Source: Haloterrigena salifodinae
Lineage (GTDB): Archaea; Halobacteriota; Halobacteria; Halobacteriales; Natrialbaceae
Length of the DNA stretch: 64,000 bases
Direction of reading: 5' to 3'
Assembly (NCBI RefSeq): GCF_003977755.1
Contig: NZ_RQWN01000002.1
Span: 186,001-250,000, forward strand
In this document: positions 52,118 to 61,646 of the stretch, one piece after another
How the letters are laid out: each line of letters opens with the position of its first letter
Position numbering within the stretch: the first letter of the stretch is position 1
Notes under the pieces: generated by a model
Seen by the model: only the letters and a program-made list of their open reading frames with translations
Databases searched by the model: none
What the model was told of the DNA's origin: nothing
Position numbers and translations under genes: made by a program

Positions 52118-52591
52118 ATGGCGTTCGAACTCGACGAGATCGACAGGGGGATCCTCCATCGGCTGCAGGGCGACGCCCGCCACACGACGGCGGCGGACAT
52201 CGCCGGCGACGTCGGCGTCACGGCCAACACCGTCCGAAACCGAATCCGACGACTCGAGGAGGCGGGCGTGATCGCCGGCTACGTCCCGATTATCGACTAC
52301 GAGCGGACGGGGAAATCGATGCACATGGTCGTCCAGTGTACGGTACCGATCCACGAGCGCAGCGACTTGGCGGAGACCGCCCTCGGGGTCGACGGCGTGG
52401 TCGGCGTCCGCGAACTCATGACCGGACACCGGAACCTCCGGGTCGATCTCGCCGCCGAGAACAGCGAGGAGATCACGACCGCCGTCAGCCGCCTCCAGCG
52501 CGCCGGACTCGAGATCGAGGCGGAGGAACTCATCAAAGCCGAGTACCGCCAGCCGTTCGACCACTTCGGAACCGATGCCGTCGATAGCTAA
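52118..52591 (+). CDS. Lrp/AsnC-family transcriptional regulator
   Basis: A 157-residue regulator: HTH LDEIDRGILHRLQGDARHTTAADIAGDVGVTANTVRNRIRRLEEAGVI, then a RAM-type ligand-binding/oligomerisation domain (SMHMVVQCTVPIHERSDLAETALGVDGVVGVRELMTGHRNLRVDLAAEN). The N-terminus MAFELDEID is typical. The C-terminus is short. It is divergent from the TRAM gene with ~108 bp between starts. Confidence 0.9.
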   Translation: MAFELDEIDRGILHRLQGDARHTTAADIAGDVGVTANTVRNRIRRLEEAGVIAGYVPIIDYERTGKSMHMVVQCTVPIHERSDLAETALGVDGVVGVRELMTGHRNLRVDLAAENSEEITTAVSRLQRAGLEIEAEELIKAEYRQPFDHFGTDAVDS

Positions 52592-52726
52592 CTGCAAGCC
52601 CCGATTGATCTCGACTCCGCTCCGAAACCGGCGATATTTTTCGGAAACCGAGATGAATACCGCTGCTATTTCGGTAACGCCGAAATACCCGCTACCCTTT
52701 TATGGATAGGAACGGTTGAGTACAAC

Positions 52727-53062
52727 GTGAGTAATTCATTCATCGGTTCGATCGACGACGGGTTCGACGGGGACATCAGCATCGCCGTCGTCACTGCGGT
52801 CGCGACCAAGCGCGACGTCGAGCCGACCGAGCTACCGCCCCTCTACGAGTCGATCGATCCTGATGCCCTGGACGCCCTCTTCGCACCGACGCGAACGAGC
52901 GGTCCGCGCCGCGGACGTCTCGAGTTCACCTACGACGGCCACGCGATCGTCGTCGAGTGTGGGTCCGACCTCGAGATTACGATCGACGGCACCCCGGCGA
53001 CGGCCGAGCCGATTTCGGCCGGCCGCGCCGATCGACTCGGCGACTCCCGGACCGGCGCCTGA
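52727..53062 (+). CDS. HalOD1 output-domain protein
   Basis: A 111-residue stand-alone HalOD1 protein, a haloarchaeal signalling output domain of unknown activity. The family core is visible: IAVVTAVATKRDVEPTELPPLYESIDPDALDALF, then GRLEFTYDGHAIVVECGSDLEITI. The start is GTG 52727; a TTTTATGG TATA-like sequence (52698-52705) lies 22-29 bases upstream. Confidence 0.88.
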   Translation: MSNSFIGSIDDGFDGDISIAVVTAVATKRDVEPTELPPLYESIDPDALDALFAPTRTSGPRRGRLEFTYDGHAIVVECGSDLEITIDGTPATAEPISAGRADRLGDSRTGA

Positions 53063-53219
53063 AGCGCCGGTCGACCGCGACGCTGCCACAGTCTCCGCGT
53101 CAGCCGATCGCTGAATTACTGCTTTTCAATTACGTACCGCGGAGAGTCGTCGAAATCGCGTTCGCTCTCCTCGCGCATTCGTCACGGCGGTCGTCGCCGC
53201 CTGAACGGCTCGAGGGCGA

Positions 53220-54695
53220 TCAATCCGACGTGAGATCGATCAACTCGACGGACTCGGGAACGCGCTCGAGGACGCCGGCGGGCCAGCCGCGGTGGCCGAG
53301 CGCGAGGTCGGCGTCGGGGTTCACCTCGGCGAGTCGCGCGACGCCGTTCGCCGCGGCCGACAGGGCCGCGCGGTCGGTCCGCTCGGGAACTTCGGCCGTG
53401 AGCGGGTAGGATCTCGAGAGCGCCCGCGGGAAGGGACCGAACGGCGGTTCGACCCGCCAGGAGTCGTCGAACTCGTCGCCCCGGGCCGGCTGTCCCTCGG
53501 TGAGAAACAGCGAGTCGGGGACGGAGAGGCGCTCGAGGCGCCGGTGGTGGCGGACGACCTCGGGGCGGCGAGCGCTCTCCGACGAGACGTGGAAGAACGC
53601 GCCCTTCGAGACGGGGTCCGATCGCTCGAGTTGCTCGGCGTGGTCGAGCAGCGCTCGGTAGCCGTCGAGCATCGTCGGGTGCGAGCGGGCGCGTTGCTCG
53701 ACCAGTTCCAGCAGGTTACCCGCGCGGATGGCCTGTTTGATCCGGCGAATCTCCGCGAACGTGACGTGGAGGTTGTGAGCGGCCAACTCCTCCTCGCGTT
53801 CGTCGTCAGGAAGCGCGCGGAGGTCGTCCGGTGAGTGGCTGGTGCAGACGGAACACGAACACGGCAGGTACTCGAGGTCCTCGAGCAGCCGCGTGCCCCG
53901 GACCGTGAGGTAGCGGTCGTCGCGGGCGTAGAGCGCATAGGCGGCGGAGTCGAACAGGTCACACCCCATCGCGACGCCGAGCGCGAACATCATGGGGTGG
54001 CCGGCGCCGAAGAGGTGGACCGGCGCGTCGGCGCCCAGACCGCGCTTGGCGGCGGCGACGGCGTCGACCATGTCGTCGTACCGGTAGTCGTTCATCAGGG
54101 GAACGACCGCGCCGACGGGGAAGACGTCGAGGGTGGTGCCGTTGGCGTGGCGGCCGGCCGCCTCGCGGAGGTCGGGGTAGGTCGATCCCTGCACGGGCGC
54201 CGACACGAGCATCTCGCCAGTGTCGACGCCCTCGGCGATCTCGAGGCGTTCCTGAGTCGTCTCGAGTTCGGCTTCCGCGCGGTCGCGAGGGACGTCCGGC
54301 GGCGTCGGAATGTCGACGGGCGTGGCGATATCGGAGCCGATCTTGTGTTGGAACTCGAGGATCTCCTCGGTCGTGACGTCGATGTCGCCGTATTCGGAGA
54401 GCTGAAAGGAGCCCGAATCGGTCATGATCGCGCCCGGGAAATCGAGCAGTTCGTGGAGGCCGTCCTCGAGGGCCCGCTCGCGGACGTCGTCGGTCCCGTG
54501 GATGATATACGAATTCGTGATGAGGATCTCGGCCCCGAACTCGTCGGCGAGGCGACGAGGGGCGATCGTGTCCAGATTCGGATTGATCACCGGGAGCAAC
54601 GCCGGCGTTTCGACGGTGACGTCGGCCCGCGGAACGGTAAGTTCTCCGATACGTCCGCCCGCGTCGGTGTCCCGAAGTTCGAAGCTCTCGCGCAT
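53220..54695 (-). CDS. tgtA: Archaeosine tRNA-guanine transglycosylase (arcTGT)
   Basis: A 491-residue enzyme that exchanges guanine-15 of tRNA for preQ0. Marks: [37 protein letters not shown] (Asp93 region for base binding), [28 protein letters not shown] with the catalytic-region Asp, HLFGAGHP and the zinc Cys cluster CSCSVC near 280. Length lacks the C-terminal PUA part, which haloarchaea keep in ArcS. Start ATG at 54695 (MRESFELRD); 56 upstream in-frame residues are not family-like. Confidence 0.95.
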   Translation of the reverse strand: MRESFELRDTDAGGRIGELTVPRADVTVETPALLPVINPNLDTIAPRRLADEFGAEILITNSYIIHGTDDVRERALEDGLHELLDFPGAIMTDSGSFQLSEYGDIDVTTEEILEFQHKIGSDIATPVDIPTPPDVPRDRAEAELETTQERLEIAEGVDTGEMLVSAPVQGSTYPDLREAAGRHANGTTLDVFPVGAVVPLMNDYRYDDMVDAVAAAKRGLGADAPVHLFGAGHPMMFALGVAMGCDLFDSAAYALYARDDRYLTVRGTRLLEDLEYLPCSCSVCTSHSPDDLRALPDDEREEELAAHNLHVTFAEIRRIKQAIRAGNLLELVEQRARSHPTMLDGYRALLDHAEQLERSDPVSKGAFFHVSSESARRPEVVRHHRRLERLSVPDSLFLTEGQPARGDEFDDSWRVEPPFGPFPRALSRSYPLTAEVPERTDRAALSAAANGVARLAEVNPDADLALGHRGWPAGVLERVPESVELIDLTSD

Positions 54696-55046
54696 CGACC
54701 GCCCCTTCGGCCGTCGGACGTAAGTCAGTGAAGGTTTGCGACCGATCAGCTGTCGGAACGGTATACATTCCGAGAGCGTCCGTCCTGAACGCGTCGGTAA
54801 ACGTCTCGTTCCGTCCAGTCTGGTATAATCTCCCATCGTCTGCAAGCACAAGTTCGATTTCACTCACTGAGGTGATAATTATCATCCGATTCACCCTGAT
54901 CGCCTCGATAGCTGTGACTATAATCGACCCCGACAGGTGAACGCGAGATTAGGGACTGTTGCACGATTCCAACACCTCTTTTCTCCGAGATAATCTCGAA
55001 ACAGTCGCCTCGTTTTAGCCTGAAACCGCTGGTAGGATCTATCGCA
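54696..55046. promoter_or_regulatory. Intergenic region with promoter of the first sequon-rich secreted protein
   Basis: These 351 bases lie between divergent genes. ACAGTCGCCTCGTTTTAGCC at 55001-55020 is repeated exactly at 56638-56657, each time ending 26 bases before the downstream ATG; GTTTTAG probably serves as TATA-like box. GAGATAATCTC (54987-54997) is a short perfect palindrome in this copy only. I see no gene. Confidence 0.6.
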
Positions 55047-56366
55047 ATGGTTTCACGACTACAGAAGCTCGGCGTTGCGTTCGTCGCACTGATGGTCGCA
55101 CTATCCGGGGGTCCTGCCCTGGCCGGTGCGTCATCGGGCGCGAACGACGACGCCGGAGACATGGGCGACGCCGGAGATGTAGGCGAGTCGAGCGCGACAC
55201 TCGAGAGCGTGCAAGTCGAGACGCTCGAACTCGATAACGTCACCGTCGAGAACGCGACGATCGAGGAGCTGAACGTCGAGGAGTTCGACGCGAACGTGTC
55301 GGCGCTGCAGGAGGAACTGGACGGAAACCAGACGAACGCCTCCGAAGACGGTAACGTGACCGGCGAAGCGAACCTCACTGACATCCAGTTCGAACAGCTC
55401 GAGCTCGAGGACGTCGAACTCGAGGAGTTCGAGGAGATGAACGAGTCGGCGAACGACTCGGCGAACGACTCGGCGATGAACGAGAGCGAGGACAACGAGT
55501 CCGACGGTCTCGGCATCTCCAGCGAGGAAGATAACGAGTCCGACACCGCTGCGGCGGTCCAGGAAGACGAGGACGACGGCATCGGTCTCGACGACAACGA
55601 GACCGAAGACAACGCGACGGAAGATAACGCGACCGAAAACGAATCCGCCGGTCAGAGTCTGATCAACGAAAGCACCGAGGAGGTCACGATCCAGAACCTG
55701 ACCATCGAGACGATGGACGTCGGCGAGCTGACCGTTGAGGAGCTGAACGTCGGCGAAGACGCCGGGATGAACGCGTCCGCGAACGACTCGGCGATGAACG
55801 AGAGCGAGGACAACGAGTCCGACGGTCTCGGCATCCTCGGCGACGACGAGGAGAACAACACGTCCGAGACGGGCGCAGCGATCCAGGAAGACGAGGACGA
55901 CGGCATCGGTCTCGACGACAACGAGACGGAAGACAACGCGACCGAGGATAACGAGAGCGAAAACGCGACGCAAGAGTTCGAGAACGTCACGATCGAACAC
56001 TTTGACGTCGACGAGATCACGATCGAATCGATGAACGTCACCTCCGTCGAGGAAGCCGACGGCGGGATGAACGCGTCCGCGAACGACTCGGCGATGAACG
56101 AGAGCGAGGGTGAAACCATCTCCAACCTCTCCGCGTCCTCGATCACCATCGGTAACTCGACCGTCGACACGCTGACGTTCGGCGACGCGAGCGAACTCGA
56201 CGAGATCGGGAGCGAGGAGCCCGAAGACAACGTGACGACGAGCGAAGCCAACGAGACGGAAGACAACGTGACCGAGGATAACGCGACGGAAGATAACGCA
56301 ACTGAGGAAGACAACGAAACGGAATCCGAAAACGACTCCGAGGACGACGGCGGACTGTTTGGCTGA
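55047..56366 (+). CDS. Secreted acidic protein with 5-residue-periodic segments and many N-glycosylation sequons
   Basis: A 439-residue protein with a Sec-type signal peptide (VAFVALMVALSGGPALAGA). Four segments show hydrophobics with five-residue period, for example LESVQVETLELDNVTVENAT, VTIQNLTIETMDVGELTVEE and FENVTIEHFDVDEITIESMN. This spacing resembles pentapeptide-repeat beta-helices. Between them lie Asp/Glu-rich, Asn-X-Ser/Thr-rich linkers, including the twice- or thrice-repeated block MNASANDSAMNESED. The protein has no membrane anchor or C-terminal sorting signal that I can see. A paralogue follows with a duplicated promoter. A surface or extracellular role is likely; function unknown. 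Confidence 0.82.
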   Translation: MVSRLQKLGVAFVALMVALSGGPALAGASSGANDDAGDMGDAGDVGESSATLESVQVETLELDNVTVENATIEELNVEEFDANVSALQEELDGNQTNASEDGNVTGEANLTDIQFEQLELEDVELEEFEEMNESANDSANDSAMNESEDNESDGLGISSEEDNESDTAAAVQEDEDDGIGLDDNETEDNATEDNATENESAGQSLINESTEEVTIQNLTIETMDVGELTVEELNVGEDAGMNASANDSAMNESEDNESDGLGILGDDEENNTSETGAAIQEDEDDGIGLDDNETEDNATEDNESENATQEFENVTIEHFDVDEITIESMNVTSVEEADGGMNASANDSAMNESEGETISNLSASSITIGNSTVDTLTFGDASELDEIGSEEPEDNVTTSEANETEDNVTEDNATEDNATEEDNETESENDSEDDGGLFG

Positions 56367-56683
56367 TCGGGACGAACGCCGCGCGATCGATTCCGTTCCG
56401 ATTACCCTACAATTGCGCTTTTTTTCGGCCCCCACTGATCGCGAGTGGAGACACCGCCCGCCGTCGATAGCGAACGGGCTGTGCTCGTCATCGGAGCACA
56501 CACTGGCGACGACGGTCGCGAGCAACCGGTCTCGCCGATTGGAGTCGACGGCGGAACCGCTATCGGGTCGGGAATGAACGGCCGATTAGCGACTCTCAGT
56601 CGCTTCAAACACGGGGTTTCTCCGCGATAACTCTGTAACAGTCGCCTCGTTTTAGCCGGAAACCGACGGTACGTCCGACTGCA
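56367..56683. promoter_or_regulatory. Intergenic region with terminator T-run and duplicated promoter
   Basis: A CTTTTTTT run at 56418-56425 probably ends the upstream transcript. ACAGTCGCCTCGTTTTAGCC at 56638-56657 is identical to 55001-55020 and similarly spaced before the ATG. The rest of these 317 bases carries no gene I can support. Confidence 0.6.
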
Positions 56684-57727
56684 ATGGCTTCACGAGCGAA
56701 ACCGTTCGGTGTCGTGTTCGTCGCGTTGGCAGTCACGCTTGCGGGGGGTCCTGCCCTCGCGGGCGCTGCAACGGGGGCGAACGCTGACACCGGAGACATG
56801 GGCGATGCGGATACCGCGGCGACACTTGAGAACGTACAGGTTGCGACGCTCGAACTCGAGAACGCAACCGTCGAGAACGCGACCATCGAAGAACTGAACG
56901 TCGAACAGTTCGACGCCGCACAGGAGGACCTCGAGCAACTCAACGAGTCGATCGAACGATCCGGCGAGGGTGAAAACGAGAGCGGGAACGACACCGGCGC
57001 CGAGAACGACACTGCGAACGACAGCGGTGTGACCATCTCCAACGTCGAGCTCGAGCAACTTGCGCTCGAGAACGTCTCGTTGACGGAACTCCAGTTCGAC
57101 GGCGAGCCGGTGGGAAGCACCGAGGCGAACGCGTCTGGCGGAAACGAAAGCGGCGAGAACGCCACCGGCGGGCAGCAAGCGTTGATTAGTGAAAACGCTA
57201 GTTCGCTTGCCGTCCAGAACCTGACTATCGAGACGATGAACGTCCAGCAGATGACGATCGATACCATCGAAACCGAGCAGGACGGCGGAATCCTCAGTCA
57301 GATCGGCGACTTCATCGGCGGTATCTTCGGTGGCGGCGACGGCGGGGGTTCGGCGAACGACACCGCCAACGAGTCGACCGGCGAGGAGATAGAGCAGCTC
57401 ACCATCGAGCAGTTCGACGTCGAGGCCGTCTCGGTCGATACGATGTCGATCCAATCTATCGAGGAGGCTGGCTCGGACGGGAACCAGACCGAGGGCAACG
57501 AGTCCGGGATGAACGACTCCGCGGATAACGCGACGGCCGGTAACGAAACCGGCGCGACGATCTCCGAGGCCTCCGCGACGTCGATCTCGATCGAGACGCT
57601 GGAGGCCAATACCGTCACTCTCGAGGACGCGAGCGACCTCGAGGCCGCCGTCCAGGCGAGCGGTACCGCGAACGAAACTGCCGCGAACGAGACCGGTAAC
57701 GAGACGGGCGCTAACGAGACTGGCTGA
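56684..57727 (+). CDS. Secreted acidic protein, paralogue of the upstream gene
   Basis: A 347-residue protein with the same plan as its upstream neighbour: signal peptide (VVFVALAVTLAGGPALAGA), first periodic segment (LENVQVATLELENATVENAT) nearly identical to the paralogue, then further segments such as VQNLTIETMNVQQMTIDTIE and EQLTIEQFDVEAVSVDTMSI. The linkers are rich in Asn-Glu-Ser/Thr and Gly; one Gly-rich hydrophobic insert ILSQIGDFIGGIFGGGDGGG is unique to this copy. It ends in repeated NETG/NETA sequons. The pair arose by tandem duplication including the promoter. Confidence 0.82.
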   Translation: MASRAKPFGVVFVALAVTLAGGPALAGAATGANADTGDMGDADTAATLENVQVATLELENATVENATIEELNVEQFDAAQEDLEQLNESIERSGEGENESGNDTGAENDTANDSGVTISNVELEQLALENVSLTELQFDGEPVGSTEANASGGNESGENATGGQQALISENASSLAVQNLTIETMNVQQMTIDTIETEQDGGILSQIGDFIGGIFGGGDGGGSANDTANESTGEEIEQLTIEQFDVEAVSVDTMSIQSIEEAGSDGNQTEGNESGMNDSADNATAGNETGATISEASATSISIETLEANTVTLEDASDLEAAVQASGTANETAANETGNETGANETG

Positions 57728-57891
57728 GACAACGGGAACGAGACGTAGTAGCGTCGTCGATGCGGTTTCGAATCGGTCGGCGCGACCACGAGCGCGGTCG
57801 GTCCGATCACGGGCGACGGTCGAGCGATCGACCACCCGTTCTGTAGATCGATTTTTGCGACAGCATCGTCGGCAACCGACCGTCCTCGAGG

Positions 57892-58446
57892 CTACGCTTC
57901 CGCGTCGAACAACTGGTGGTACGAGACGGCGAGGACGGTCCGCCCGTCGCGGATCTCGCCCTCGCGGACGGCCTCGAGCAGATCCTCGAACGCCGTCGGC
58001 GCCACACGAATGCTCTCGTTGTGATCGAGTTGCTGTTCGGCGGTCGGCCGACAGCCGCGGGCGACGAAGACGTGCAAGACGGCGTCGGCGATTCCGTTGG
58101 CCGGTTCGACGGTCACCAGTTGCTCGAAGCTCTCGGCCTCGTGGCCGGTCTCCTCGGCCAATTCGCGTCGGGCGGCGGCCTCGAGGTCGTCGTCGTCGGG
58201 TTCGGTGCCACCGACGGGGAGCCCGCGGCTGACGCGGTCGACGGCCTGGCGCCACTCCTCGATGCAGACGACGTCTCCGTCGGGGGTGAACGGGAGGATG
58301 CAGACGCTGGCGGGTTCCGAGAGGTAGTCGAACTCGGTTTCGGTGCCGTCGGGCAGTCGAACGCGTTCGTTAACGACGTCGAAGCCCGGACAAGTGTAGG
58401 CTATTTGGCGATCGCGGGTCTCCCAGGCGAGTGGATCCGTCGGCAT
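57892..58446 (-). CDS. Nudix hydrolase, ADP-ribose-pyrophosphatase-like
   Basis: A 184-residue Nudix enzyme. The Nudix box is recognisable as GGTEPDDDDLEAAARRELAEETG, with Asp in the first acidic position and the REL-EE core intact. Upstream VCILPFTPDGDVVCIEEWRQAVDRVSRGLPVGG is typical of ADP-ribose/NDP-sugar pyrophosphatases. Start at 58446 (MPTDPLAWETRD). Substrate unproven. Confidence 0.9.
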   Translation of the reverse strand: MPTDPLAWETRDRQIAYTCPGFDVVNERVRLPDGTETEFDYLSEPASVCILPFTPDGDVVCIEEWRQAVDRVSRGLPVGGTEPDDDDLEAAARRELAEETGHEAESFEQLVTVEPANGIADAVLHVFVARGCRPTAEQQLDHNESIRVAPTAFEDLLEAVREGEIRDGRTVLAVSYHQLFDAEA

Positions 58447-58622
58447 ACCGGGCCGTACGGCCGTGGCTCCCAAAAACGCCCCGTCACGGAAGGCGGACCG
58501 AATCCGGCCGGTGATAGCGGTCGTTACTGTGTCTATGTCCGACGTTCCGCCGTGACAGCCGTCCGTACTCGCTCTATAACAAAGTCACAGATGAGAGAAG
58601 GTCGTCACTCAGAGGGTGATCC

Positions 58623-58898
58623 ATGGATCAGCTAACTGGTTTCCAACGTGACTTGCTGTACGTGATCGCAGGGAAGGATCGGCCGTCCGGTCAGGAGATA
58701 CTCGACGACATCAACACATACATCGATCAGCCGGTCACCCACGGCCGGCTGTATCCCAACCTCGACACGCTCGTCGAGAAGGAACTCGTCGAGAAGGGGC
58801 AACTCGACCGGCGAACGAACTACTACGCGCTGACGCCGAAGGGGCGACGAGCCCTCCGGCGTCGCCAGGAGTGGGTCGACCAGTACGTCGACGTCTAA
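58623..58898 (+). CDS. PadR-family transcriptional regulator
   Basis: A 91-residue winged-helix protein: LTGFQRDLLYVIAGKDRPSGQEILDDINTYIDQPVTHGRLYPNLDTLVEKELVEKGQLDRRTNYYALTPKGRRAL. This is the PadR fold with Tyr/Pro in the recognition region (GRLYPNLDTL) and a C-terminal helix. Targets unknown; it is divergent from the Nudix gene. Confidence 0.9.
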   Translation: MDQLTGFQRDLLYVIAGKDRPSGQEILDDINTYIDQPVTHGRLYPNLDTLVEKELVEKGQLDRRTNYYALTPKGRRALRRRQEWVDQYVDV

Positions 58899-59001
58899 CC
58901 GCTCCTGAGCGCCTTTCATCTCGACACGCCGTCGCGGCCGTCCGTAGCGGATCAACCGTTACCGAGTAGCCGTCGCAGCCGGTTCGCCGTCGTTATCTCC
59001 G

Positions 59002-59241
59002 TTACCGAGCGGCCTCGAGGTCGACAACCGTCTCCAGATCCGCGCTGAGCCACGCCGTCAGCATCGCCTCGGGCGGTTCGTCCCGCGGCACGAGCGTACA
59101 GCGATCGCTGTCGGCGCTGTAGCGGACGACGACCGCCTCGAGACGGACGTCCCGTCCGGGGCCGTCTCGAGGGTCGTCGGTATCGGTCGTCCGCGCGCCG
59201 GCCGTGTCGGATTCCGTCCGTGGGTCGGGTATCTCGTCCAT
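59002..59241 (-). CDS. Small haloarchaeal protein, DUF7511-like
   Basis: A 79-residue acidic protein. The disordered N-terminal half is followed by a conserved-looking core RLEAVVVRYSADSDRCTLVPRDEPPEAMLTAWLSAD, which I recall from a small haloarchaeal family. Starts at 59247 or 59241. Function unknown. Confidence 0.7.
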   Translation of the reverse strand: MDEIPDPRTESDTAGARTTDTDDPRDGPGRDVRLEAVVVRYSADSDRCTLVPRDEPPEAMLTAWLSADLETVVDLEAAR

Positions 59242-59445
59242 GATCATCCGAAGCGTCAGTGACGCAACACCGTCTATAGGAGCGGCACGGGCAAAACGAC
59301 ATTTGCTAGAAAACAGTCACGAACGACCGGTTGGCGACGCGTTTCCGGGTGCAGCGATCGACGGCGAAAAACGGGACGAACGGCTGCCGAGGACGGCCGA
59401 AACTCCCGCGCAAAACGGATCGAACGGCGGTGAGTGCTCCGGATC

Positions 59446-60654
59446 TCAGTAGTCGCCTGTGGCGGACTCGTTCTCAGCGTGCCCGTCCGTCTGGTTCATC
59501 GCATCGTCGGTCGACTCGTTCGCTTCCGTCGTGTCGTCGGCCGTCACGCTCTCGTTTTCGCTACTCGAGTCGTCGTCGGCCGCCGTCTCGCTGCCCGGTT
59601 CGCCGTCGACGGCGGCGAGCACGCTGAACGAGCGGTCCTCGTCGTCCGTCTCGTCGGGCATCGATCCCACCTGCTCGGCCGTTACCGTCTCGTCGTCCAG
59701 CTCCGCGAGGTAGCCGATGGCGAAGGCTGTGTACGCCGTGTCCGCCTCGAGGTCGAGTTCGACGCTGACGACGGGGTCGGGTTGGGAGATGACGTCGACT
59801 TCGCCGACCGTCTCGCCGTCGGTCTCGTTGCCGCTGGCGCTCTCGTTGCCGGTTCCGGACGTCTCCTCGCCCATCTCGGCGCTCTCGCCGGCCGGGAAGA
59901 GCTCGAGCGTCTGGCTCCCGGGCTCTACCGGAACGTAGCCGGACGGCTCGGTGAAGGCGACGTCTTCGAAGACCAGCGCACCGGTCTCTCCCTCGGCGAT
60001 GTCGACCGCCGGGGCGTCCGGGACCGCGTGCACGACTCGGAGCGGGGCCGTCCCCTCTTCGACGTCGTTCGACGGGGAATCGACGAGCAGCAGGACGTCG
60101 AACGTGCCCGCGTCGGTCTCGCTCTCGATGTCGCCCATCTCGCCGGTCCCGTCCGTCTCGTTGGCGAGCGCGCTGCCGCCGTCGGAGACGTTCCCCGTCT
60201 CGTTGCTGGCGGTGTCGTTGGCTGCGTCGTACGCGGAGACGTCCATGTCGTCTCCCGCGGCGGCGGCGGACCCGCCCTGGAGTTCGCCGAGAGCGGCGGC
60301 CGTGTAGAACTCTGAGTCGACGGCGATAGTTCCCTCGTAGACGGGCTGGTCGTCACCGGCGGCCGTGATCGCGATCGAGTACGTGCCCGGAACGATCTCG
60401 AGATACGGCGAGAGGTCCCCGTAGCCGACGTCCGAGAGGATCTGCTGATCGTCGACGTAGACGTCGACGTTCGGGGCATCCGGCGAGAAGTGGCCGACAC
60501 GGATCGCGCCGAGCTCCTCGTCGTCGGCCGTCGTTTCGTCTGCCTCCCGTTCGTCGTCTTCGTGTTCGTTGATGGCCAAAGCGGTTCCAGTGATTGCCGA
60601 TCCGGTACCGACGACACCGATCGCCTTGATCGTCGAACGTCGTGATAGTGTCAT
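59446..60654 (-). CDS. Tat-exported DUF4397 protein
   Basis: A 402-residue exported protein. The Tat signal is LSRRSTIKAIGVVGTGSAITG at residues 3-23. DUF4397 domain 1 begins IRVGHFSPDAPNVDVYVDD and includes EIVPGTYSIAITAAG. A sequon-rich linker follows, then domain 2 begins LRVVHAVPDAPAVDI (more divergent, with inserted acidic loops). The tail is Asp/Glu/Ser/Asn-rich. The family is of beta-sandwich cell-surface proteins. Start at 60654 is fixed by the Tat motif. Confidence 0.88.
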   Translation of the reverse strand: MTLSRRSTIKAIGVVGTGSAITGTALAINEHEDDEREADETTADDEELGAIRVGHFSPDAPNVDVYVDDQQILSDVGYGDLSPYLEIVPGTYSIAITAAGDDQPVYEGTIAVDSEFYTAAALGELQGGSAAAAGDDMDVSAYDAANDTASNETGNVSDGGSALANETDGTGEMGDIESETDAGTFDVLLLVDSPSNDVEEGTAPLRVVHAVPDAPAVDIAEGETGALVFEDVAFTEPSGYVPVEPGSQTLELFPAGESAEMGEETSGTGNESASGNETDGETVGEVDVISQPDPVVSVELDLEADTAYTAFAIGYLAELDDETVTAEQVGSMPDETDDEDRSFSVLAAVDGEPGSETAADDDSSSENESVTADDTTEANESTDDAMNQTDGHAENESATGDY

Positions 60655-60808
60655 ACTACGTCGATAAGGGGGGCGCGAAACGGGCAAAAACAGCGCAGTC
60701 AGTTTACCTGATTGTCGTCTCGTTTACTCGAGACGGGTCGTTGTAGACGGCCCGTAACGAGCGAAAGCAGTGCCTACAGCGAAGTAGCAGAACCGAACAG
60801 CAGATCGC

Positions 60809-61540
60809 TTACCGATCTCCGCTCAGCGACACCGTCGAGAGATCCGCCTCGAGGTCCTCGACGTGTTCGTTGAACGACTCGACGAACGCGGCTACGTCGT
60901 CGGCGAGCCGACGGACCTCGGTCGCCGGCGGGGGGCCGTACTGCGAGATGAGGTAGACGCCGTCCGACCCGCCGACGCGCAGGTAGCTCGCGGTGTCGCC
61001 GTCGAACTTGAGCTCCCAGCGACTGCCGTTTGCCGTCGTCGCGTAGGTGCCGTACTCGCCCTCGTAACGGTGGAGTTCGCTCGCCATCGCGTTCCCGACG
61101 TCGCGGATCCGCTCGAGAATCCGATCGCGTTCGGCGACCAATTCGGCCGTCGATTCGATCTCGGGAAACTCGTCCGGAACGTCCGCGAGCAGCCCCTCAA
61201 ATGAGCGGACGTACTCGTTGTACGCGGCGACGAACGCCCCGTAGTCGGCCATCGCCGTCTCGAGCGCCTCGGGTTCGGGCGGCTGTTTGCTCGAGACGAC
61301 ATAGGTCTCCTCGCCCGATTTCGGCTCGAACCGGAGGTACTGGACGTCGCCGGCCTCGTACTTGATCGTCCACGTTCCCGTGTCGGTCTGGAACGTCTGT
61401 TGGCCGTAGTCGCCGCCCTGGAAGACGGCGAGTTCCCGCGCGATTTCGCCGGCGTGGGTCCGGACGCGGGCCGCCAGTTCGTCGCGCCGCTCGGCGACGT
61501 TTTCCATCCCCTCGACGTCCGTCTCGAGTCCCTCGGTCAT
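60809..61540 (-). CDS. Uncharacterised protein made of two tandem ~105-residue repeats
   Basis: A 243-residue soluble protein. Repeat 1 (about 17-122) runs ERRDELAARVRTHAGEIARELAVF... GTWTIKYEAGDVQYLRFEP... YNEYVRSFEGLL. Repeat 2 (about 136-237) runs AERDRILERIRDVGNAMASELHRYEG... SRWELKFDGDTASYLRVGG... FNEHVEDLEADL. Each repeat has helix, Trp-containing beta sheet, then helix. No known family recognised. Start ATG at 61540. Confidence 0.75.
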   Translation of the reverse strand: MTEGLETDVEGMENVAERRDELAARVRTHAGEIARELAVFQGGDYGQQTFQTDTGTWTIKYEAGDVQYLRFEPKSGEETYVVSSKQPPEPEALETAMADYGAFVAAYNEYVRSFEGLLADVPDEFPEIESTAELVAERDRILERIRDVGNAMASELHRYEGEYGTYATTANGSRWELKFDGDTASYLRVGGSDGVYLISQYGPPPATEVRRLADDVAAFVESFNEHVEDLEADLSTVSLSGDR

Positions 61541-61646
61541 CAGTCGTGAGAGGGACCGAATCCAGATACCAGTTGCGTCTCCGCTCGGTTCGGCCGTCGG
61601 ACGGCCGCGGCGATCCGATCGGCGACCGGCGACCGGCGTTCCGAAC

